DNA of 57,417 nt from an uncultured Bacteroidales bacterium (GCA_900321655.1 ONWU01000004.1:1-57417), one strand, 5' to 3'; counted from the first letter of the stretch, positions 25,501-34,447 are shown. Translations and numbers: made by a program. The notes: generated by a model from the letters alone, not told the origin.

Positions 25501-25768
25501 CCTTCTTTTCGTGGTGAAAATCAGAAACCTGGGAACCCAGATGGGCTTCGAGAAAATCATCATCAAGAACGGGATGCAGATCATGTTTTTCATCAGCAAT
25601 CCTATGTCGCCCTATTACAAGTCCAAGCGCTTCGAAACCATCCTTTCCCGTGTTAACGAGTATCCGGCCGAATTCAAGTTCAACCAGGACGGCGGCAAGC
25701 TGCGCACGGTTTCCCGCGGGATTACCACCCTGTCATCGGCCCTCCATATTTTGAAAAAACTGCAATAA
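22574..25768 (+). CDS. mfd: Transcription-repair coupling factor
   Basis: 1064 residues from ATG 22574; a TTG 51 nt upstream would extend the frame through the DnaA-like repeats and was not chosen. Order: UvrB-like N-terminal domains (about 1-330), RNA-polymerase interaction domain opening with LGDYVVHIDHGVGVFGG (near 393), then RecG-like translocase motor with Walker A GDVGFGKTE (near 541), Walker B IDEEQKFG (near 643), TATPIPRTL (near 672) and QLRGRVGRS (near 814), and C-terminal regulatory domain. Removes stalled RNA polymerase and recruits UvrA. First of a run of plus-strand genes. Confidence 0.96.
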   Translation: MLISQKSSALLQKKLQNGSEVFCSGLFLSARWAVLSQIATDNLHLIVLPTRESAEYCSADLYNLTEGDCIFFLPESGKSVERSNYKSSLGVQRTAAIGKILQKADERIFIVTYPEALEEKVPSQKKLEGALFTISVGENLSYESLRTRLQEEGFEKADFVSAPGQYAVRGAVIDIFSYSLDKPYRITFFGNEVDKINTFDCNTQLSIEKLEKADIYPDIAAREAEGEEGESLIGLFPQDTTVWLDSSDMYKEKPFFDQLSSFKRVYLDIPLKRQDEESVTFHISPQPVFNKNFELLISDIRSRIENNYKVYIFGEKESQLERLRSIMLQDEHAALPEFVKEKNIHSGFIDHEDKVCWYTDHEIFDRFHRVRLRRTVEKSEQLTLNDLNSFNLGDYVVHIDHGVGVFGGLVKMKDDYGRVKEVVKLIYSGGDVVFVSVHSLHKISRFRSKDGEAPRVNKLGSKTWSNLKSAAKSRVKDIAKELIQLYAKRRASTGFAFSADTYLQEELESSFMYEDTPDQERATKAVKEDMEDTCPMDRLVCGDVGFGKTEIAIRAAFKAVTDSKQVAVLVPTTILSLQHYETFKSRLSNLPCTVEYVSRLRTAKQLTDIKKRLKEGSIDILIGTHKILGGGFEFKDLGLLIIDEEQKFGVSAKEKLRQFKNSVDTLTLTATPIPRTLQFSLLGARDLSIIQTPPPNRIPVQTEIVLFNEDEIKSIINYELNRGGQVFFLHNKVEELPAIEDILHRLVPDMKICVAHGQMEARELEDRMLAFMRGDYDLLLCTTIIENGLDIPNANTIIVNQAQNIGLSDLHQLRGRVGRSNKKAFCYLIVPPLISITDDARRRLRAIEEFSDLGSGFNIAMQDLDIRGAGNLLGAEQSGFISDMGYETYQKILSEAMEELGMETQVNQHSDTQKFVDDCTIETDQPALIPDDYIDITAEKIRLYKMLDALTDEREIDRLGQQVEDRFGPLPLEVKNLLFVVKIRNLGTQMGFEKIIIKNGMQIMFFISNPMSPYYKSKRFETILSRVNEYPAEFKFNQDGGKLRTVSRGITTLSSALHILKKLQ

Positions 25769-25779
25769 TTGGTAAATTT
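25751..25779 (+). promoter_or_regulatory. Promoter for coaX
   Basis: TTG (25751-25753), 18 nt, then TAAATTTG (25772-25779), which ends 7 nt before the coaX ATG. It lies across the mfd stop. Confidence 0.55.
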
Positions 25780-25786
25780 GCAGGCT

Positions 25787-26515
25787 ATGTCCAATCTGCT
25801 CATAGAAATAGGAAACACCGCCCTCAAGGCTGCCTGGGCCGAAGGATTAACCCTTGGGAAAACCTTCCGCTATCAGGGGGATAAGTTTATGGAATTTATT
25901 CTCTCCCTTACCCAGCGGGACAAGCCCGCCGTGATGGTGGTTTCTTCCGTGTCTTCCCTGGGCGAAGGAGATATCCGGCTGCTGGAAAATGAGTGCGAAA
26001 AGTTGCTCCTGCTGGACCCGGATCACCGGGAAATGCTGCTTTCGCACGGTCTTCCGTCTTACCTTTCCTACGACCGCGCCGCTTCCCTGGTGGCCGCCCG
26101 GCACCTGTTCCGGGGTAAAGGCTGCACCATCGTGGATTTCGGCACCACCCTTTCGGTAGATTTCATTTCTCCGGAGGGTCTGTATACCGGAGGAAACGTA
26201 ACCCTGGGTTTCCGTACCCGTTTCAAAGCCCTCAGCCGCTATTCCCGTTCCCTTCCACTGGTGAATACGCCCGAAAACCCGGAGCCCGTGGGCCTTTCCG
26301 AGAAGGCTTCCATAGAAGGAGGAGTGGTTTCAGGCATTATATTTGAAATGGAGGGCTACCTGAACCTTTATCCGCAAAACGTGATTGTCTTCACCGGAGG
26401 CGACGCGAATTATTTTGCAAAACGGATGAAAAGTTCCATATTTGTAATTTGTAACCTCGTTTTGATGGGGTTGGCTTTAATAGCTGAAGAGTATGTTCGA
26501 AAGAATGAGAAATAG
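25787..26515 (+). CDS. coaX: Type III pantothenate kinase
   Basis: 242 residues from ATG 25787. Phosphorylates pantothenate, the first step of coenzyme A synthesis. LLIEIGNTALKAAW (near 3-16) is the first phosphate-binding motif of the ASKHA fold (usually D-x-G-N-T; here E-I-G-N-T). DFGTTLSVDFI (near 118-128) carries the catalytic Asp (usually DxGTA). GGNVTLGFRTRFKAL and VIVFTGGDANYFA are the remaining motifs. An in-frame TTG 18 nt upstream lies inside the promoter and was rejected. Its 3' end overlaps the next gene. Confidence 0.92.
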   Translation: MSNLLIEIGNTALKAAWAEGLTLGKTFRYQGDKFMEFILSLTQRDKPAVMVVSSVSSLGEGDIRLLENECEKLLLLDPDHREMLLSHGLPSYLSYDRAASLVAARHLFRGKGCTIVDFGTTLSVDFISPEGLYTGGNVTLGFRTRFKALSRYSRSLPLVNTPENPEPVGLSEKASIEGGVVSGIIFEMEGYLNLYPQNVIVFTGGDANYFAKRMKSSIFVICNLVLMGLALIAEEYVRKNEK

Positions 26516-27797
26516 TTTGCTGGCACTGGCTGTGCTGGTGTTTTCTGCCGGCTCCCTGGGGGCTCAGACGGACGGAACCTATGGCGGGTTCTCCCCCTAT
26601 TCCGTATTCGGTCTGGGGCAGATGCATCAGAGCGGAACATCCTGGAACAGAGGAATGGGAGGAGTAGGAATAGCAGCCCGCAACCACCGTTTCATCAACA
26701 TTCTCAACCCCGCTTCCATGACGGCCAGAGATTCCCTTTCCTTTATGGCCGATATGGGTCTTGGAGGAAGGATTTCCGTCTTCAGCGAAGGAGACAAGAG
26801 AGCGCTCAACACCACCTTCAATATTGACGATGTGGCCATTTCCTTCCCCATGTGGCGCCACACCGCCTTTATGGTGGGCGTAACGCCCGTCAGCGACGTA
26901 GGATACAATATCTCTTACCGGGATATAGACGTATACACCCAGCAGCGCCAGTTCACCTCCACGGGTAACGGCGGCACCTATCAGCTCTTTGCCGCTGCGG
27001 CCGCCACCTTCTGGAACCGCCTTTCCATAGGCGCCCAGTTCAACTACACCTTCGGCAACATCAGCAAGAAATCTACCATCGTCAACGGAGACGAATCCTA
27101 CCGTACGATGGTGTCGGGAGACTCCCTCCAGGTGAACAACCTGAGCGGAAAATTCGGCATCCAGTACGAACAGCCCATTTCCGGGCAGTCCGTCATCACC
27201 GTGGGTGCCACCTATAAACTCTCCACTCCCATCATCGGCCACAGCGTACACTACAGGGAACTGGGCAGCTATGACCGCAAGCGCACCCCTTCCGAACTCA
27301 AGGACAAAGGCCTCAGGATGGGAGACGAACTGGGCATCGGCATCAGCTTCCGCCGGGGAGATGATTTCCTGGTAGAATTTGACTACACCCGTTCAGACTG
27401 GAGCAAATCCCGAATGGATCAAGTGAGCGGTTTCTCCAATGTGGGAGACGTTGTTTTTGCCCCGTCCGTGGGCCAGTCTTTCCGCCTGGGAGGTGAGTTC
27501 ACCCCCAACCGGAACGACGTCCGCTCCGGTATCCTGCACTTTTTCCGCCGCTGCACTTTCCGTGGTGGTGTATACTATGACCAGTCTTACTATACCGTGG
27601 ACGGCGCCCACGTCAATTCCGTGGGAGCAACCCTGGGTACCACCCTGCCGGTATTCCGCTGGTACAACGGCCTCAGCGTAGGATTGGAATTCGGCAGCAG
27701 GGGCCTTTCTTCCTCGCAGGTGAGGGAAAGATATTTTGGTTTTAGCGTAGGATTCAATATCTTTGACATCTGGTTCCAGAAGCACGCGTACCAGTAG
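26493..27797 (+). CDS. Conserved Bacteroidales outer-membrane barrel protein
   Basis: 434 residues; ATG 26493 overlaps coaX by 23 bp, and an ATG at 26505 (MRNSLLALAV) is equally possible. A signal peptide ends near LGAQ. GGFSPYSVFGLGQ, GMGGVGIAARN and INILNPASMTA resemble the early segment of FadL/PorV-like barrels, and alternating aromatic strands follow to the end. A coaX-barrel-TPR-lptC-PpiD order recalls Bacteroidales envelope clusters. The role in envelope assembly is inferred from place. No enzyme motif. Confidence 0.8.
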   Translation: MFERMRNSLLALAVLVFSAGSLGAQTDGTYGGFSPYSVFGLGQMHQSGTSWNRGMGGVGIAARNHRFINILNPASMTARDSLSFMADMGLGGRISVFSEGDKRALNTTFNIDDVAISFPMWRHTAFMVGVTPVSDVGYNISYRDIDVYTQQRQFTSTGNGGTYQLFAAAAATFWNRLSIGAQFNYTFGNISKKSTIVNGDESYRTMVSGDSLQVNNLSGKFGIQYEQPISGQSVITVGATYKLSTPIIGHSVHYRELGSYDRKRTPSELKDKGLRMGDELGIGISFRRGDDFLVEFDYTRSDWSKSRMDQVSGFSNVGDVVFAPSVGQSFRLGGEFTPNRNDVRSGILHFFRRCTFRGGVYYDQSYYTVDGAHVNSVGATLGTTLPVFRWYNGLSVGLEFGSRGLSSSQVRERYFGFSVGFNIFDIWFQKHAYQ

Positions 27798-27843
27798 TCT
27801 GGCACAATGCTTGTAAAATGAAATAATTCAAAAAACTACCGAT

Positions 27844-29169
27844 ATGAAAAAACTTGCCTTAATTGTCTTCGCCGCCCTGGCCTTTATGGGCCAGAACGCC
27901 TTTGCCCAGAGCTCCCGTTTCGGCCATGGCAAAGACAGTGCGGACTGCGTACTGTATCTCTCCTATTATCAGGAGTACTACAAGCAGAAAAATTATGACT
28001 CTGCCCTGCCTAACTGGCGCAAAGCTTATTCCGTTTGCCCCGCTACGGCATCCCAGAATATGTTCATTCACGGTACCACCCTTATGACCCGTCTGTACAA
28101 CCAGACCAAGGATGCCGCTGCCCGCAACGCCATCGTGGACACCATCCTCACCCTTCAGGATCAGCGTATGGCCGCCTATCCCAAGAACCGTGTTTCCATC
28201 CTGAACAACAAGGGTCAGCACATCATCAACTACCGCAGTTCGGATGCCGCCTACACCTACAAGAACCTGGGCGCCATCGTGGACGAACTGGGTTCCCAGG
28301 CCAACGGTCCCCTGCAGGTGAACCTGCTGCAGGCCGCCATCGCCCTGTATCGTGAGAACCAGCTCACCGCCGACGATGTGATTGCCACTTATGACAAGGT
28401 GACCGAGAATGTGGAGAACGCATCGGCCAAGAACGATGCCGAGAAGGAAGACAACCTGAAGGTGAAAGCTACCATCGAGTCCATCTTCGCAGACAGCAAG
28501 GTGGCTTCCTGCGAGAACCTGATCGCCATCTTTGGTCCCCGTTTCGAGGCCGATCCCGACAACCTGGCCCTGGTTTCCAACATCGTGAAGCTGATGAACT
28601 CCGCCGAGGACTGCGCCTCCAACGACCTCTATCTCAAGGCCGTTACCGCCATGTACAAGCTGGATCCTTCCTATCGCAGCGCCTATGGCCTGTACCGTCT
28701 GAACGCCGCCCGCGATAATGTGGCCGATGCCTGCCGCTATCTGGAAGAGGCCATCGCCTCCGACGAGTCCGACGCTGCAACGGATGCCCAGTACTACTAT
28801 GAGCTGTCCGCTTTCGCCTACAAGAACGGAATGCGTTCCAAGGCCAACGAGGCCGCCAAGAAGGCCATCGAGATGGATTACGGTTATGCCGGAAAGGCTT
28901 ATATGATCCTGGGTAACCTCTGGGCATCGGCCTCCTGCTCCGGAGATGTGGACAAGTACGCCCGCTACTGGGCCGCCACGGACTTCTATCAGAAGGCCCG
29001 CAGCGTAGATGCTTCCCTTGCCGAAGATGCCAGCGCCGCCATTTCTTCCGTGAGCCGTTACTATCCGGAAGCTTCCGAGATTTTCATGTACGACCTCAGC
29101 GCAGGTCAGTCCTACACCGTTTCCTGCGGCGGTCTGTCCGCCTTCACCACGGTGCGTGTAAGCCGATAG
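27844..29169 (+). CDS. Periplasmic tetratricopeptide-repeat protein
   Basis: 441 residues with a signal peptide ending in NAFAQ. Degenerate TPR helices run along the protein: YYQEYYKQKNYDSALPNWRKAY near 41-62, and clear repeats near 275-370 (ACRYLEEAIASDES, YYYELSAFAYKNGMRSKANE). Probably a scaffold in the periplasm. The gene is 46 nt after the barrel gene, and its TAG overlaps the GTG start of lptC by one base, so translation is likely coupled. Very strong use of C-ending codons suggests high expression. Confidence 0.82.
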   Translation: MKKLALIVFAALAFMGQNAFAQSSRFGHGKDSADCVLYLSYYQEYYKQKNYDSALPNWRKAYSVCPATASQNMFIHGTTLMTRLYNQTKDAAARNAIVDTILTLQDQRMAAYPKNRVSILNNKGQHIINYRSSDAAYTYKNLGAIVDELGSQANGPLQVNLLQAAIALYRENQLTADDVIATYDKVTENVENASAKNDAEKEDNLKVKATIESIFADSKVASCENLIAIFGPRFEADPDNLALVSNIVKLMNSAEDCASNDLYLKAVTAMYKLDPSYRSAYGLYRLNAARDNVADACRYLEEAIASDESDAATDAQYYYELSAFAYKNGMRSKANEAAKKAIEMDYGYAGKAYMILGNLWASASCSGDVDKYARYWAATDFYQKARSVDASLAEDASAAISSVSRYYPEASEIFMYDLSAGQSYTVSCGGLSAFTTVRVSR

Positions 29170-29789
29170 TGAAATATCAACACATATTGACGATGACAGC
29201 AAGCGCTCTGGCGCTTGCTTTCGTCGTTTATTCCTGCAAGAGCAATCTCTCGGAGGCGGAGAAGCTGGACCTGGATAAAATCCCCATCCAGACGGTGGAG
29301 GATATGTTCTTCGTCAATTCGGAGAACGGAATCCTGAAAAACCGTGTAGAGGCTCCCAGAATGGAAGTTTTTGAGCACGATACCGTAAAATACGATCTCT
29401 TCCCCAAGGGGATCCGTGTGTTTGGATATGCAGAGGACGGGCGGCTGGAGACTACCATTGTGTCCCAGAAAGCCCGTCACGACAAAGCCCAGGGAAAGGA
29501 ACTTTGGTCCGTCTTTGGGAACGTTGTGGTGAAAAACCACTTCAAGCAGGAAACGATGGAAACCGATACCCTCTACTGGGACGGCAAGGCCAAGGAAATC
29601 TGGACAGACTGTTATGTGAAGATGTATTCCCCGTCCGGCCTTTTGCAGGGATACGGGATGCGGTCGGATGAAATGGCCCGAAACGCCATTCTTCTCCATC
29701 CTTTCGACAACGAGTTCCTGGTGGAGAACGACAGCACCCGCGTGGTGGTGGACAGTGTTAATTTTATCGGCCCGCCCCTAAAAAAATAG
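29169..29789 (+). CDS. lptC: LPS export protein LptC, lipoprotein form
   Basis: 206 residues from GTG 29169. The leader ends in lipobox VYSC, as in Bacteroidota LptC, so it is probably lipid-anchored rather than held by a bitopic helix. A beta-jellyroll LptC/OstA-like core follows, with ENGILKNRVEAPRMEVFEH, TIVSQKARHDKAQGKELWSVFGNVVVKN and ETDTLYWDGKAKEIWTD. In E. coli LptC links the LptBFG transporter to LptA. A start at ATG 29193 is possible but leaves a poor n-region. Confidence 0.85.
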   Translation: MKYQHILTMTASALALAFVVYSCKSNLSEAEKLDLDKIPIQTVEDMFFVNSENGILKNRVEAPRMEVFEHDTVKYDLFPKGIRVFGYAEDGRLETTIVSQKARHDKAQGKELWSVFGNVVVKNHFKQETMETDTLYWDGKAKEIWTDCYVKMYSPSGLLQGYGMRSDEMARNAILLHPFDNEFLVENDSTRVVVDSVNFIGPPLKK

Positions 29790-29810
29790 TGGTATTTAGA
29801 AGAAAATTAG

Positions 29811-29818
29811 TAACTTTG
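29811..29818 (+). promoter_or_regulatory. -7 promoter element for the PpiD-like gene
   Basis: TAACTTTG, 49 nt before the ATG. The intervening AT-rich leader is unusually long for this window. Confidence 0.55.
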
Positions 29819-29867
29819 CAGCCCTTAAGCACATTTTTTCGAAAAATATTAAAAAGTACATACAAAA

Positions 29868-31949
29868 ATGGCAGCTCTTGAGACCATCAGAACTAAGTTT
29901 GGCATTGGTGCATCCCTCATCATTGCCTTCGGTCTTTTACTCTTCCTTGTAAACCCGTCCGACATCATCCAGACCATCCAGTCCACTTCTTCGAAGAACG
30001 ATGTCGGCAAGATCAATGGGAAATCTATCTCCTATCTTCAGTTTGACAGCGAGGTCCGCCAGATGGACGAGGTGCGCAAGATGATTTCCGGTACCTCCGC
30101 CAACACGGACGAAGGTCAGGTTCAGCTTCGCAACATGACCTGGCAAACCCTCGTGGACCGTTACCTGGTCGTTCCCACCATTGAGAGCGCCGGTATCCGC
30201 GTAGGTCAGCAGGAGCAGGAGAACATGTTCGTGGGAGACAACCTCTCCCCGGTTGCTTCCAACTTCTACGGTTTCTATGACGAGGACGGCAACTACTCCG
30301 TAGACCGCGTCCGCGAACTGGTAGAAGCCGCCGAGACCAGCGAGTCCTATCGCATGATCCGTGACTATCTGTTTGACAACGCCCGCAGCAACCGTTTCAA
30401 CGAGAAGTACCTGGGCCTGTTCAACGCCGGTACTTACGTGAACGCCCTGGAGCGCAAGCGCGCCATCGAGGAGAACAACGCTACCGCCAATGTGGATTTC
30501 GTGCTGGCTCCCGGCACCTATTTCCCGGAGGATTCCACCGTTGTGGTGAATAAGTCCGAGGTTGAGAAGTACTACAAGGCCCACGAGGACGCTTTCCGTC
30601 AGGTGGCCAACCGTGACATCCGCTACGCCGTGTTTGAGCTGAACGCTTCCCAGGAAGATATCGCCAACTCCAACGCCAAGTTCGTCGGCCTGTACGACGA
30701 ATTCGCCTCCACGGACAATATGCGCGCCTTCCTCCAGAAGAATTCGGACCGCAAGTGGGATGATTCCTGGTACAAGGCCGGTGAACTTCGCACCGTCAAT
30801 GCCGATGTAGAGAACTTCGTATCGGCCAACAATTCCGGTGTTTCCCCTGTTTTCCAGTCCGGTACCACCTTCTATGCCGCCCGCATTATGGATAACGCCA
30901 ACCTGCCGGATTCCGTGTACGTGCGCCACATCATGCTGGTGGGCAATGACGCCAAGCACCTGGCAGACAGCCTTCTGGGTGTTGTGAACAAGAACAACTT
31001 CTCCACCCTGGCCAACCTCTATTCCGCCGACAAGGGCAATGCCCAGGACGGTGAGATGGGCAACTTGGGATGGATGACCAAGAATATTATGATCAAGGGC
31101 TTTGAGCCGGTTCTGGAAGCCAAAGTGGGCGTTCCCTTCGTGCTCAATACCCAGTATGGTTCCCACGTGGTTGAGGTGACCAAGACCACCAAGCCCGTTG
31201 CCAAGAAGAAAGTGGCTATCTTCGAGAAGGAAACCACCATCTCCAAGGAAACCGAGCGCGCCATTTCCGAGCAGGCCCGCCTGCTGGCCGTCCGTTCCCA
31301 GGGCAAGCTGGATAACTTCAAGACCGTCTGCGACACCACCGGTATCTATGCCCGCAGCCTGAACATCACCGAGGCCACGGACAGCTATGGTGCCATCTCC
31401 CACGCCAAGGAAGTCACCCGTTGGGCCTTCAACAACAAGCCGGGCAAGGTTTCCGACGTTATTCCCGTGGACAATAAGTACTTCTTCGTGGTGGCCGTTG
31501 AAAAGGCCCACAAGGAAGGCATCGCTCCCCTCAATGAGGTTTACGAGAGCATCCGCTCCCAGGTATATCGTGAAAAGTATGTTCAGAAGCACGCCCAGGA
31601 TGTGGCTGCCCAGATTGAGGGTCTTACCTCCCTGGAGGCCGTGGCCGAAAAGCTGAACACCACCGTTTCCAACCTCACGGACGTCACCTTCTCCACCTCT
31701 TCGGCCCCTACCACCGAGCCCGCTTTCATCGGCGCCGTGGCTGCTGCCAAGGAAGGTGTTCTGACGGGCCCTGTGGCCGGTATGATGGGTGCCTATGTAT
31801 TTAAGGTGAATGGTCGCGAGATGGGTTCCTACTTCACTGAGGACGACGCCAAGGCTGCCCAGGCCCGTTTCGTGAACTACTACGACCAGATGATCCTGCC
31901 CATTATGATGGACAAGACCGTCAAGGACAACCGTGCCCGTTTCTATTAA
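29868..31949 (+). CDS. ppiD: PpiD/SurA-like periplasmic chaperone (peptidyl-prolyl isomerase)
   Basis: 693 residues. One N-terminal membrane helix (about 11-31) with a short cytoplasmic start marks the PpiD arrangement. A SurA-N-like helical domain follows (about 40-200, VGKINGKSISYLQFDSEV). One parvulin (rotamase) domain lies near 345-440 (VRHIMLVGNDAKHLADSLL, GEMGNLGWMTKNIMIKGFEP), and a second degenerate one near 450-600. Assists folding of envelope proteins, probably barrels. Strong codon bias. ychF starts 15 nt later. Confidence 0.9.
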   Translation: MAALETIRTKFGIGASLIIAFGLLLFLVNPSDIIQTIQSTSSKNDVGKINGKSISYLQFDSEVRQMDEVRKMISGTSANTDEGQVQLRNMTWQTLVDRYLVVPTIESAGIRVGQQEQENMFVGDNLSPVASNFYGFYDEDGNYSVDRVRELVEAAETSESYRMIRDYLFDNARSNRFNEKYLGLFNAGTYVNALERKRAIEENNATANVDFVLAPGTYFPEDSTVVVNKSEVEKYYKAHEDAFRQVANRDIRYAVFELNASQEDIANSNAKFVGLYDEFASTDNMRAFLQKNSDRKWDDSWYKAGELRTVNADVENFVSANNSGVSPVFQSGTTFYAARIMDNANLPDSVYVRHIMLVGNDAKHLADSLLGVVNKNNFSTLANLYSADKGNAQDGEMGNLGWMTKNIMIKGFEPVLEAKVGVPFVLNTQYGSHVVEVTKTTKPVAKKKVAIFEKETTISKETERAISEQARLLAVRSQGKLDNFKTVCDTTGIYARSLNITEATDSYGAISHAKEVTRWAFNNKPGKVSDVIPVDNKYFFVVAVEKAHKEGIAPLNEVYESIRSQVYREKYVQKHAQDVAAQIEGLTSLEAVAEKLNTTVSNLTDVTFSTSSAPTTEPAFIGAVAAAKEGVLTGPVAGMMGAYVFKVNGREMGSYFTEDDAKAAQARFVNYYDQMILPIMMDKTVKDNRARFY

Positions 31950-31964
31950 TAGAAGAAAAGGACT

Positions 31965-33068
31965 ATGTCTTTAAAATGTGGAATAGTAGGCTTGCCCAAT
32001 GTGGGCAAGTCTACTTTGTTTAACTGCGTAAGCTCTGGTAAAGCCCAGAGCGCCAACTTCCCCTTCTGCACCATAGACCCCAACGTGGGTTCTACCAACG
32101 TGCCCGATAAGCGCCTGGAGGTGCTTACAGACATCTGCCAGCCCAAACGGACCATTCCGGCCACGGTGGAAATCGTGGATATTGCCGGTCTGGTGAAGGG
32201 TGCATCCAAGGGCGAGGGCCTGGGCAACCAGTTCCTGGCCAATATCCGTGAATGTGACGCCATCCTGCACGTGCTCCGCTGCTTTGACGACGGCAATATC
32301 GTGCACGTAGACGGCTCCGTAGACCCTGTCAGGGACAAGGAGGTAGTAGATACCGAGCTCCAGATCAAAGACCTGGAAACGGTGGAAAACCGCATCAAGA
32401 AGGTGGAAAAGATGGCCACCACCGGAGGAGACAAGGAAGCCAAGAAGCTTCTCTCCCTGCTGTTGCGCTATCGCGAGGCTCTGCTGAAGGGCCTCTCCTG
32501 CCGCACCGTGGTGCCGGAGAATGCCGAGGAGGAGCAGATGGCAAAAGACCTCTATCTCCTTACGAACAAGCCCGTGATGTACGTCTGCAATGTGGATGAG
32601 GCATCGGCCGCCAGCGGGAACGCCTATGTAGAGGCCGTCCGCGCTGCTGTATCGGCCGAAAATGCAGAAATCCTGGTGATTGCAGCCAAGACCGAGGCCG
32701 AGATTGCCGAAATCGAAGACTACGAAGACCGTCAGATGTTCCTGGAGGAAATGGGTCTGGAGGAATCCGGCGTGGTACGCCTCATCCAGAGCGCCTACAA
32801 GCTCCTGGGCCTGAGGACCTTCTTCACCGCCGGGGCCGACGAATGCCGCGCCTGGACCATCGTGGCCGGGGACAAAGCCCCCCGCGCCGCCGGTGTCATC
32901 CACACGGACTTCGAACGTGGTTTCATCCGGGCCGAGGTGATCAAGTACGAGGACTTCGTCCAGTACAAGACCGAGGCCGCAGTCCGCGCCGCCGGCAAGA
33001 TGGGCATCGAAGGCAAAGACTACGTGGTCCAGGACGGCGATATCATGCACTTCCTGTTTAATGTTTAA
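31965..33068 (+). CDS. ychF: Ribosome-binding ATPase YchF (OLA1 family)
   Basis: 367 residues. G1 GLPNVGKST near 7-15, G3 DIAGLVKG near 70, and NVDEASA in the G4 position (a non-NKxD motif explains the family's ATP preference). C-terminal TGS domain ends in DGDIMHFLFNV. Length is that of the family. The last 20 or so nucleotides are the left attachment site of an integrated element whose far end repeats this coding end, so the final codons were probably supplied by the element. A hairpin terminator follows at 33114. Confidence 0.97.
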   Translation: MSLKCGIVGLPNVGKSTLFNCVSSGKAQSANFPFCTIDPNVGSTNVPDKRLEVLTDICQPKRTIPATVEIVDIAGLVKGASKGEGLGNQFLANIRECDAILHVLRCFDDGNIVHVDGSVDPVRDKEVVDTELQIKDLETVENRIKKVEKMATTGGDKEAKKLLSLLLRYREALLKGLSCRTVVPENAEEEQMAKDLYLLTNKPVMYVCNVDEASAASGNAYVEAVRAAVSAENAEILVIAAKTEAEIAEIEDYEDRQMFLEEMGLEESGVVRLIQSAYKLLGLRTFFTAGADECRAWTIVAGDKAPRAAGVIHTDFERGFIRAEVIKYEDFVQYKTEAAVRAAGKMGIEGKDYVVQDGDIMHFLFNV

Positions 33069-33069
33069 G
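33048..33069 (+). repeat. Left attachment site (attL) within ychF
   Basis: Contains TTCCTGTTTAA (33051-33061), identical to the right site. The codons read His-Phe-Leu-Phe-Asn-Val-stop. AAGGGGTAAA follows at 33067-33076. Confidence 0.8.
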
Positions 33070-33113
33070 GGGTAAAATAAAGGAAAAGTAAGTAAAATAT
33101 AATCCATTGAATT

Positions 33114-33138
33114 AGCGGCTTTTAGGCCGCTTTTTCTT
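33114..33138 (+). terminator. Terminator after ychF
   Basis: AGCGGC/GCCGCT stem with a 6-nt loop, followed by a T-rich run. It lies on the element side of the left attachment site. Confidence 0.8.
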
Positions 33139-33170
33139 TTTCCTTTGTTTGACTTTCTTAAACGCACTTT

Positions 33171-33246
33171 TTGTTACTTTTCGCAAATTTTGTTACTCGT
33201 TTGTTACTCGTTTCGGATTTTTTGCCTATCTTTGTACCCGTAACAA
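33171..33246. repeat. Left arm-type integrase-binding repeats
   Basis: TTGTTAC at 33171, 33190 and 33201, and inverted as GTAACAA at 33240. The last two direct copies lie in TTGTTACTCGTTTGTTACTC, which is almost repeated near the right end. The integrase has an N-terminal arm-binding domain, so these are its likely sites. Confidence 0.65.
33227..33234 (+). promoter_or_regulatory. -7 promoter element for the integrase
   Basis: TATCTTTG, 28 nt before the ATG and lying among the arm-type repeats, so integrase binding could repress its own gene. Confidence 0.55.
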
Positions 33247-33262
33247 GTTAAGTATTTCTATT

Positions 33263-34447
33263 ATGGCAAGACCGAAAAAGCAGCAGCGGGCAAAGGAACC
33301 CGTAACAATCCGTTTTAAAGAGCTGGCGAAAGGCAGCAAATCTATTTACCTGGATATTTACCGGGACGGGGTACGCAGCTATGAATTTCTAAAGTTATAC
33401 CTAATCCCAGAGCGCCCCAACCACCCGGAGGATAAAACCGCCAACCAGGTAACCAGGGACGCGGCCAACGCGATAAAGGCCCAGCGGATTAAGGAAATAG
33501 TAAACGGGGAGGCCGGGATAAAAAACCAGGCCGGGAAAGCCTTGCTACTTTTGGACTGGATGCAGCAGCGGCAAGACCGGGCCGATAAGGCCGCCCAGGA
33601 TGCCGGGCGCAAGGCCAGCAACACAGCGGAGGGGATAAAGACCGCCCGCACCCACTTACAGCACTATTTAGACGCAGCCTACAAGGGCCGGGCCGTTACC
33701 CTGGCCCAGGTGGATAAGGATTTTTGCACGGGCTTTGCTGCCTATCTAAAGGACGCCCCGCAGCGCTGGGGAGCTGGCACCCTTTCCCCAAACACCGCCG
33801 CGCTTTATTACTCCAACTTTGAGGCGGCTATGAATGAGGCGTACAAAAAGGGCCTTATTTCCGTAAACCCTTGCGCGCTGGTGGATATTAGCGAAAAGCC
33901 GCAAGGCCAGCCCAGCGAAAGGGACTATCTAACCGCGGAGGAATTAAAGACCCTGGCGGCGGCCCCGGCACCAAACGAACAAGTAAAAGCCGCTTTCCTT
34001 TTCTCTTGCTTTTGCGGGTTGAGGCTTTCCGATATTGAGGGCCTAACCTGGGGGGATATACGCCAAAACGGGGACACCTGGCAAGTAGAAACCAGGATGC
34101 AGAAAACCCGGCAAATTTTGTATTTACCCCTTTCCGATGCCGCCCGCCGCTTTTTGCCGGAACGCGGCACCAAAGGGCCGGAGGATTTAGTATTTACCTT
34201 GCCGAAACGGGTAACAACCCAATGGGGCGTATCTACCTGGGTAAAGCGCGCCGGGATCGCTAAAAACATTTCCTTTCATTGCGCGCGCCACACTTTCGCC
34301 ACCCTGGCGCTTACCCAGGGCGCAGACCTTTACAGCATTTCCAAGCTATTAGGCCACACAAACGTAGCCACAACGCAGATTTACGCCACGATCATAGACC
34401 AGCGCAAGCAAGCAGCGGCCAACCTCTTAAACGGAATTTTGGACTAA
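33263..34447 (+). CDS. int: Tyrosine recombinase/integrase of the element
   Basis: 394 residues from ATG 33263. N-terminal Bacteroidota-type arm-binding domain (TIRFKELAKGSKSIYLDIY near 15-33), SAM-like core-binding domain (about 125-225), catalytic domain with Arg in FCGLRLSDIEGL (near 257), HCARHTFATLAL (HxxR near 338) and Tyr in TQIYATI (near 373). Integrates and excises the element at the ychF tail. A longer frame starting at 33149 would run through the promoter and was rejected. The TAA overlaps the next start by one base. Confidence 0.95.
   Translation: MARPKKQQRAKEPVTIRFKELAKGSKSIYLDIYRDGVRSYEFLKLYLIPERPNHPEDKTANQVTRDAANAIKAQRIKEIVNGEAGIKNQAGKALLLLDWMQQRQDRADKAAQDAGRKASNTAEGIKTARTHLQHYLDAAYKGRAVTLAQVDKDFCTGFAAYLKDAPQRWGAGTLSPNTAALYYSNFEAAMNEAYKKGLISVNPCALVDISEKPQGQPSERDYLTAEELKTLAAAPAPNEQVKAAFLFSCFCGLRLSDIEGLTWGDIRQNGDTWQVETRMQKTRQILYLPLSDAARRFLPERGTKGPEDLVFTLPKRVTTQWGVSTWVKRAGIAKNISFHCARHTFATLALTQGADLYSISKLLGHTNVATTQIYATIIDQRKQAAANLLNGILD

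Noticed and set aside
33048-33262. tRNA gene as integration target
   Set aside because: No tRNA-like cloverleaf at either end; the repeated sequence is the coding tail of ychF.
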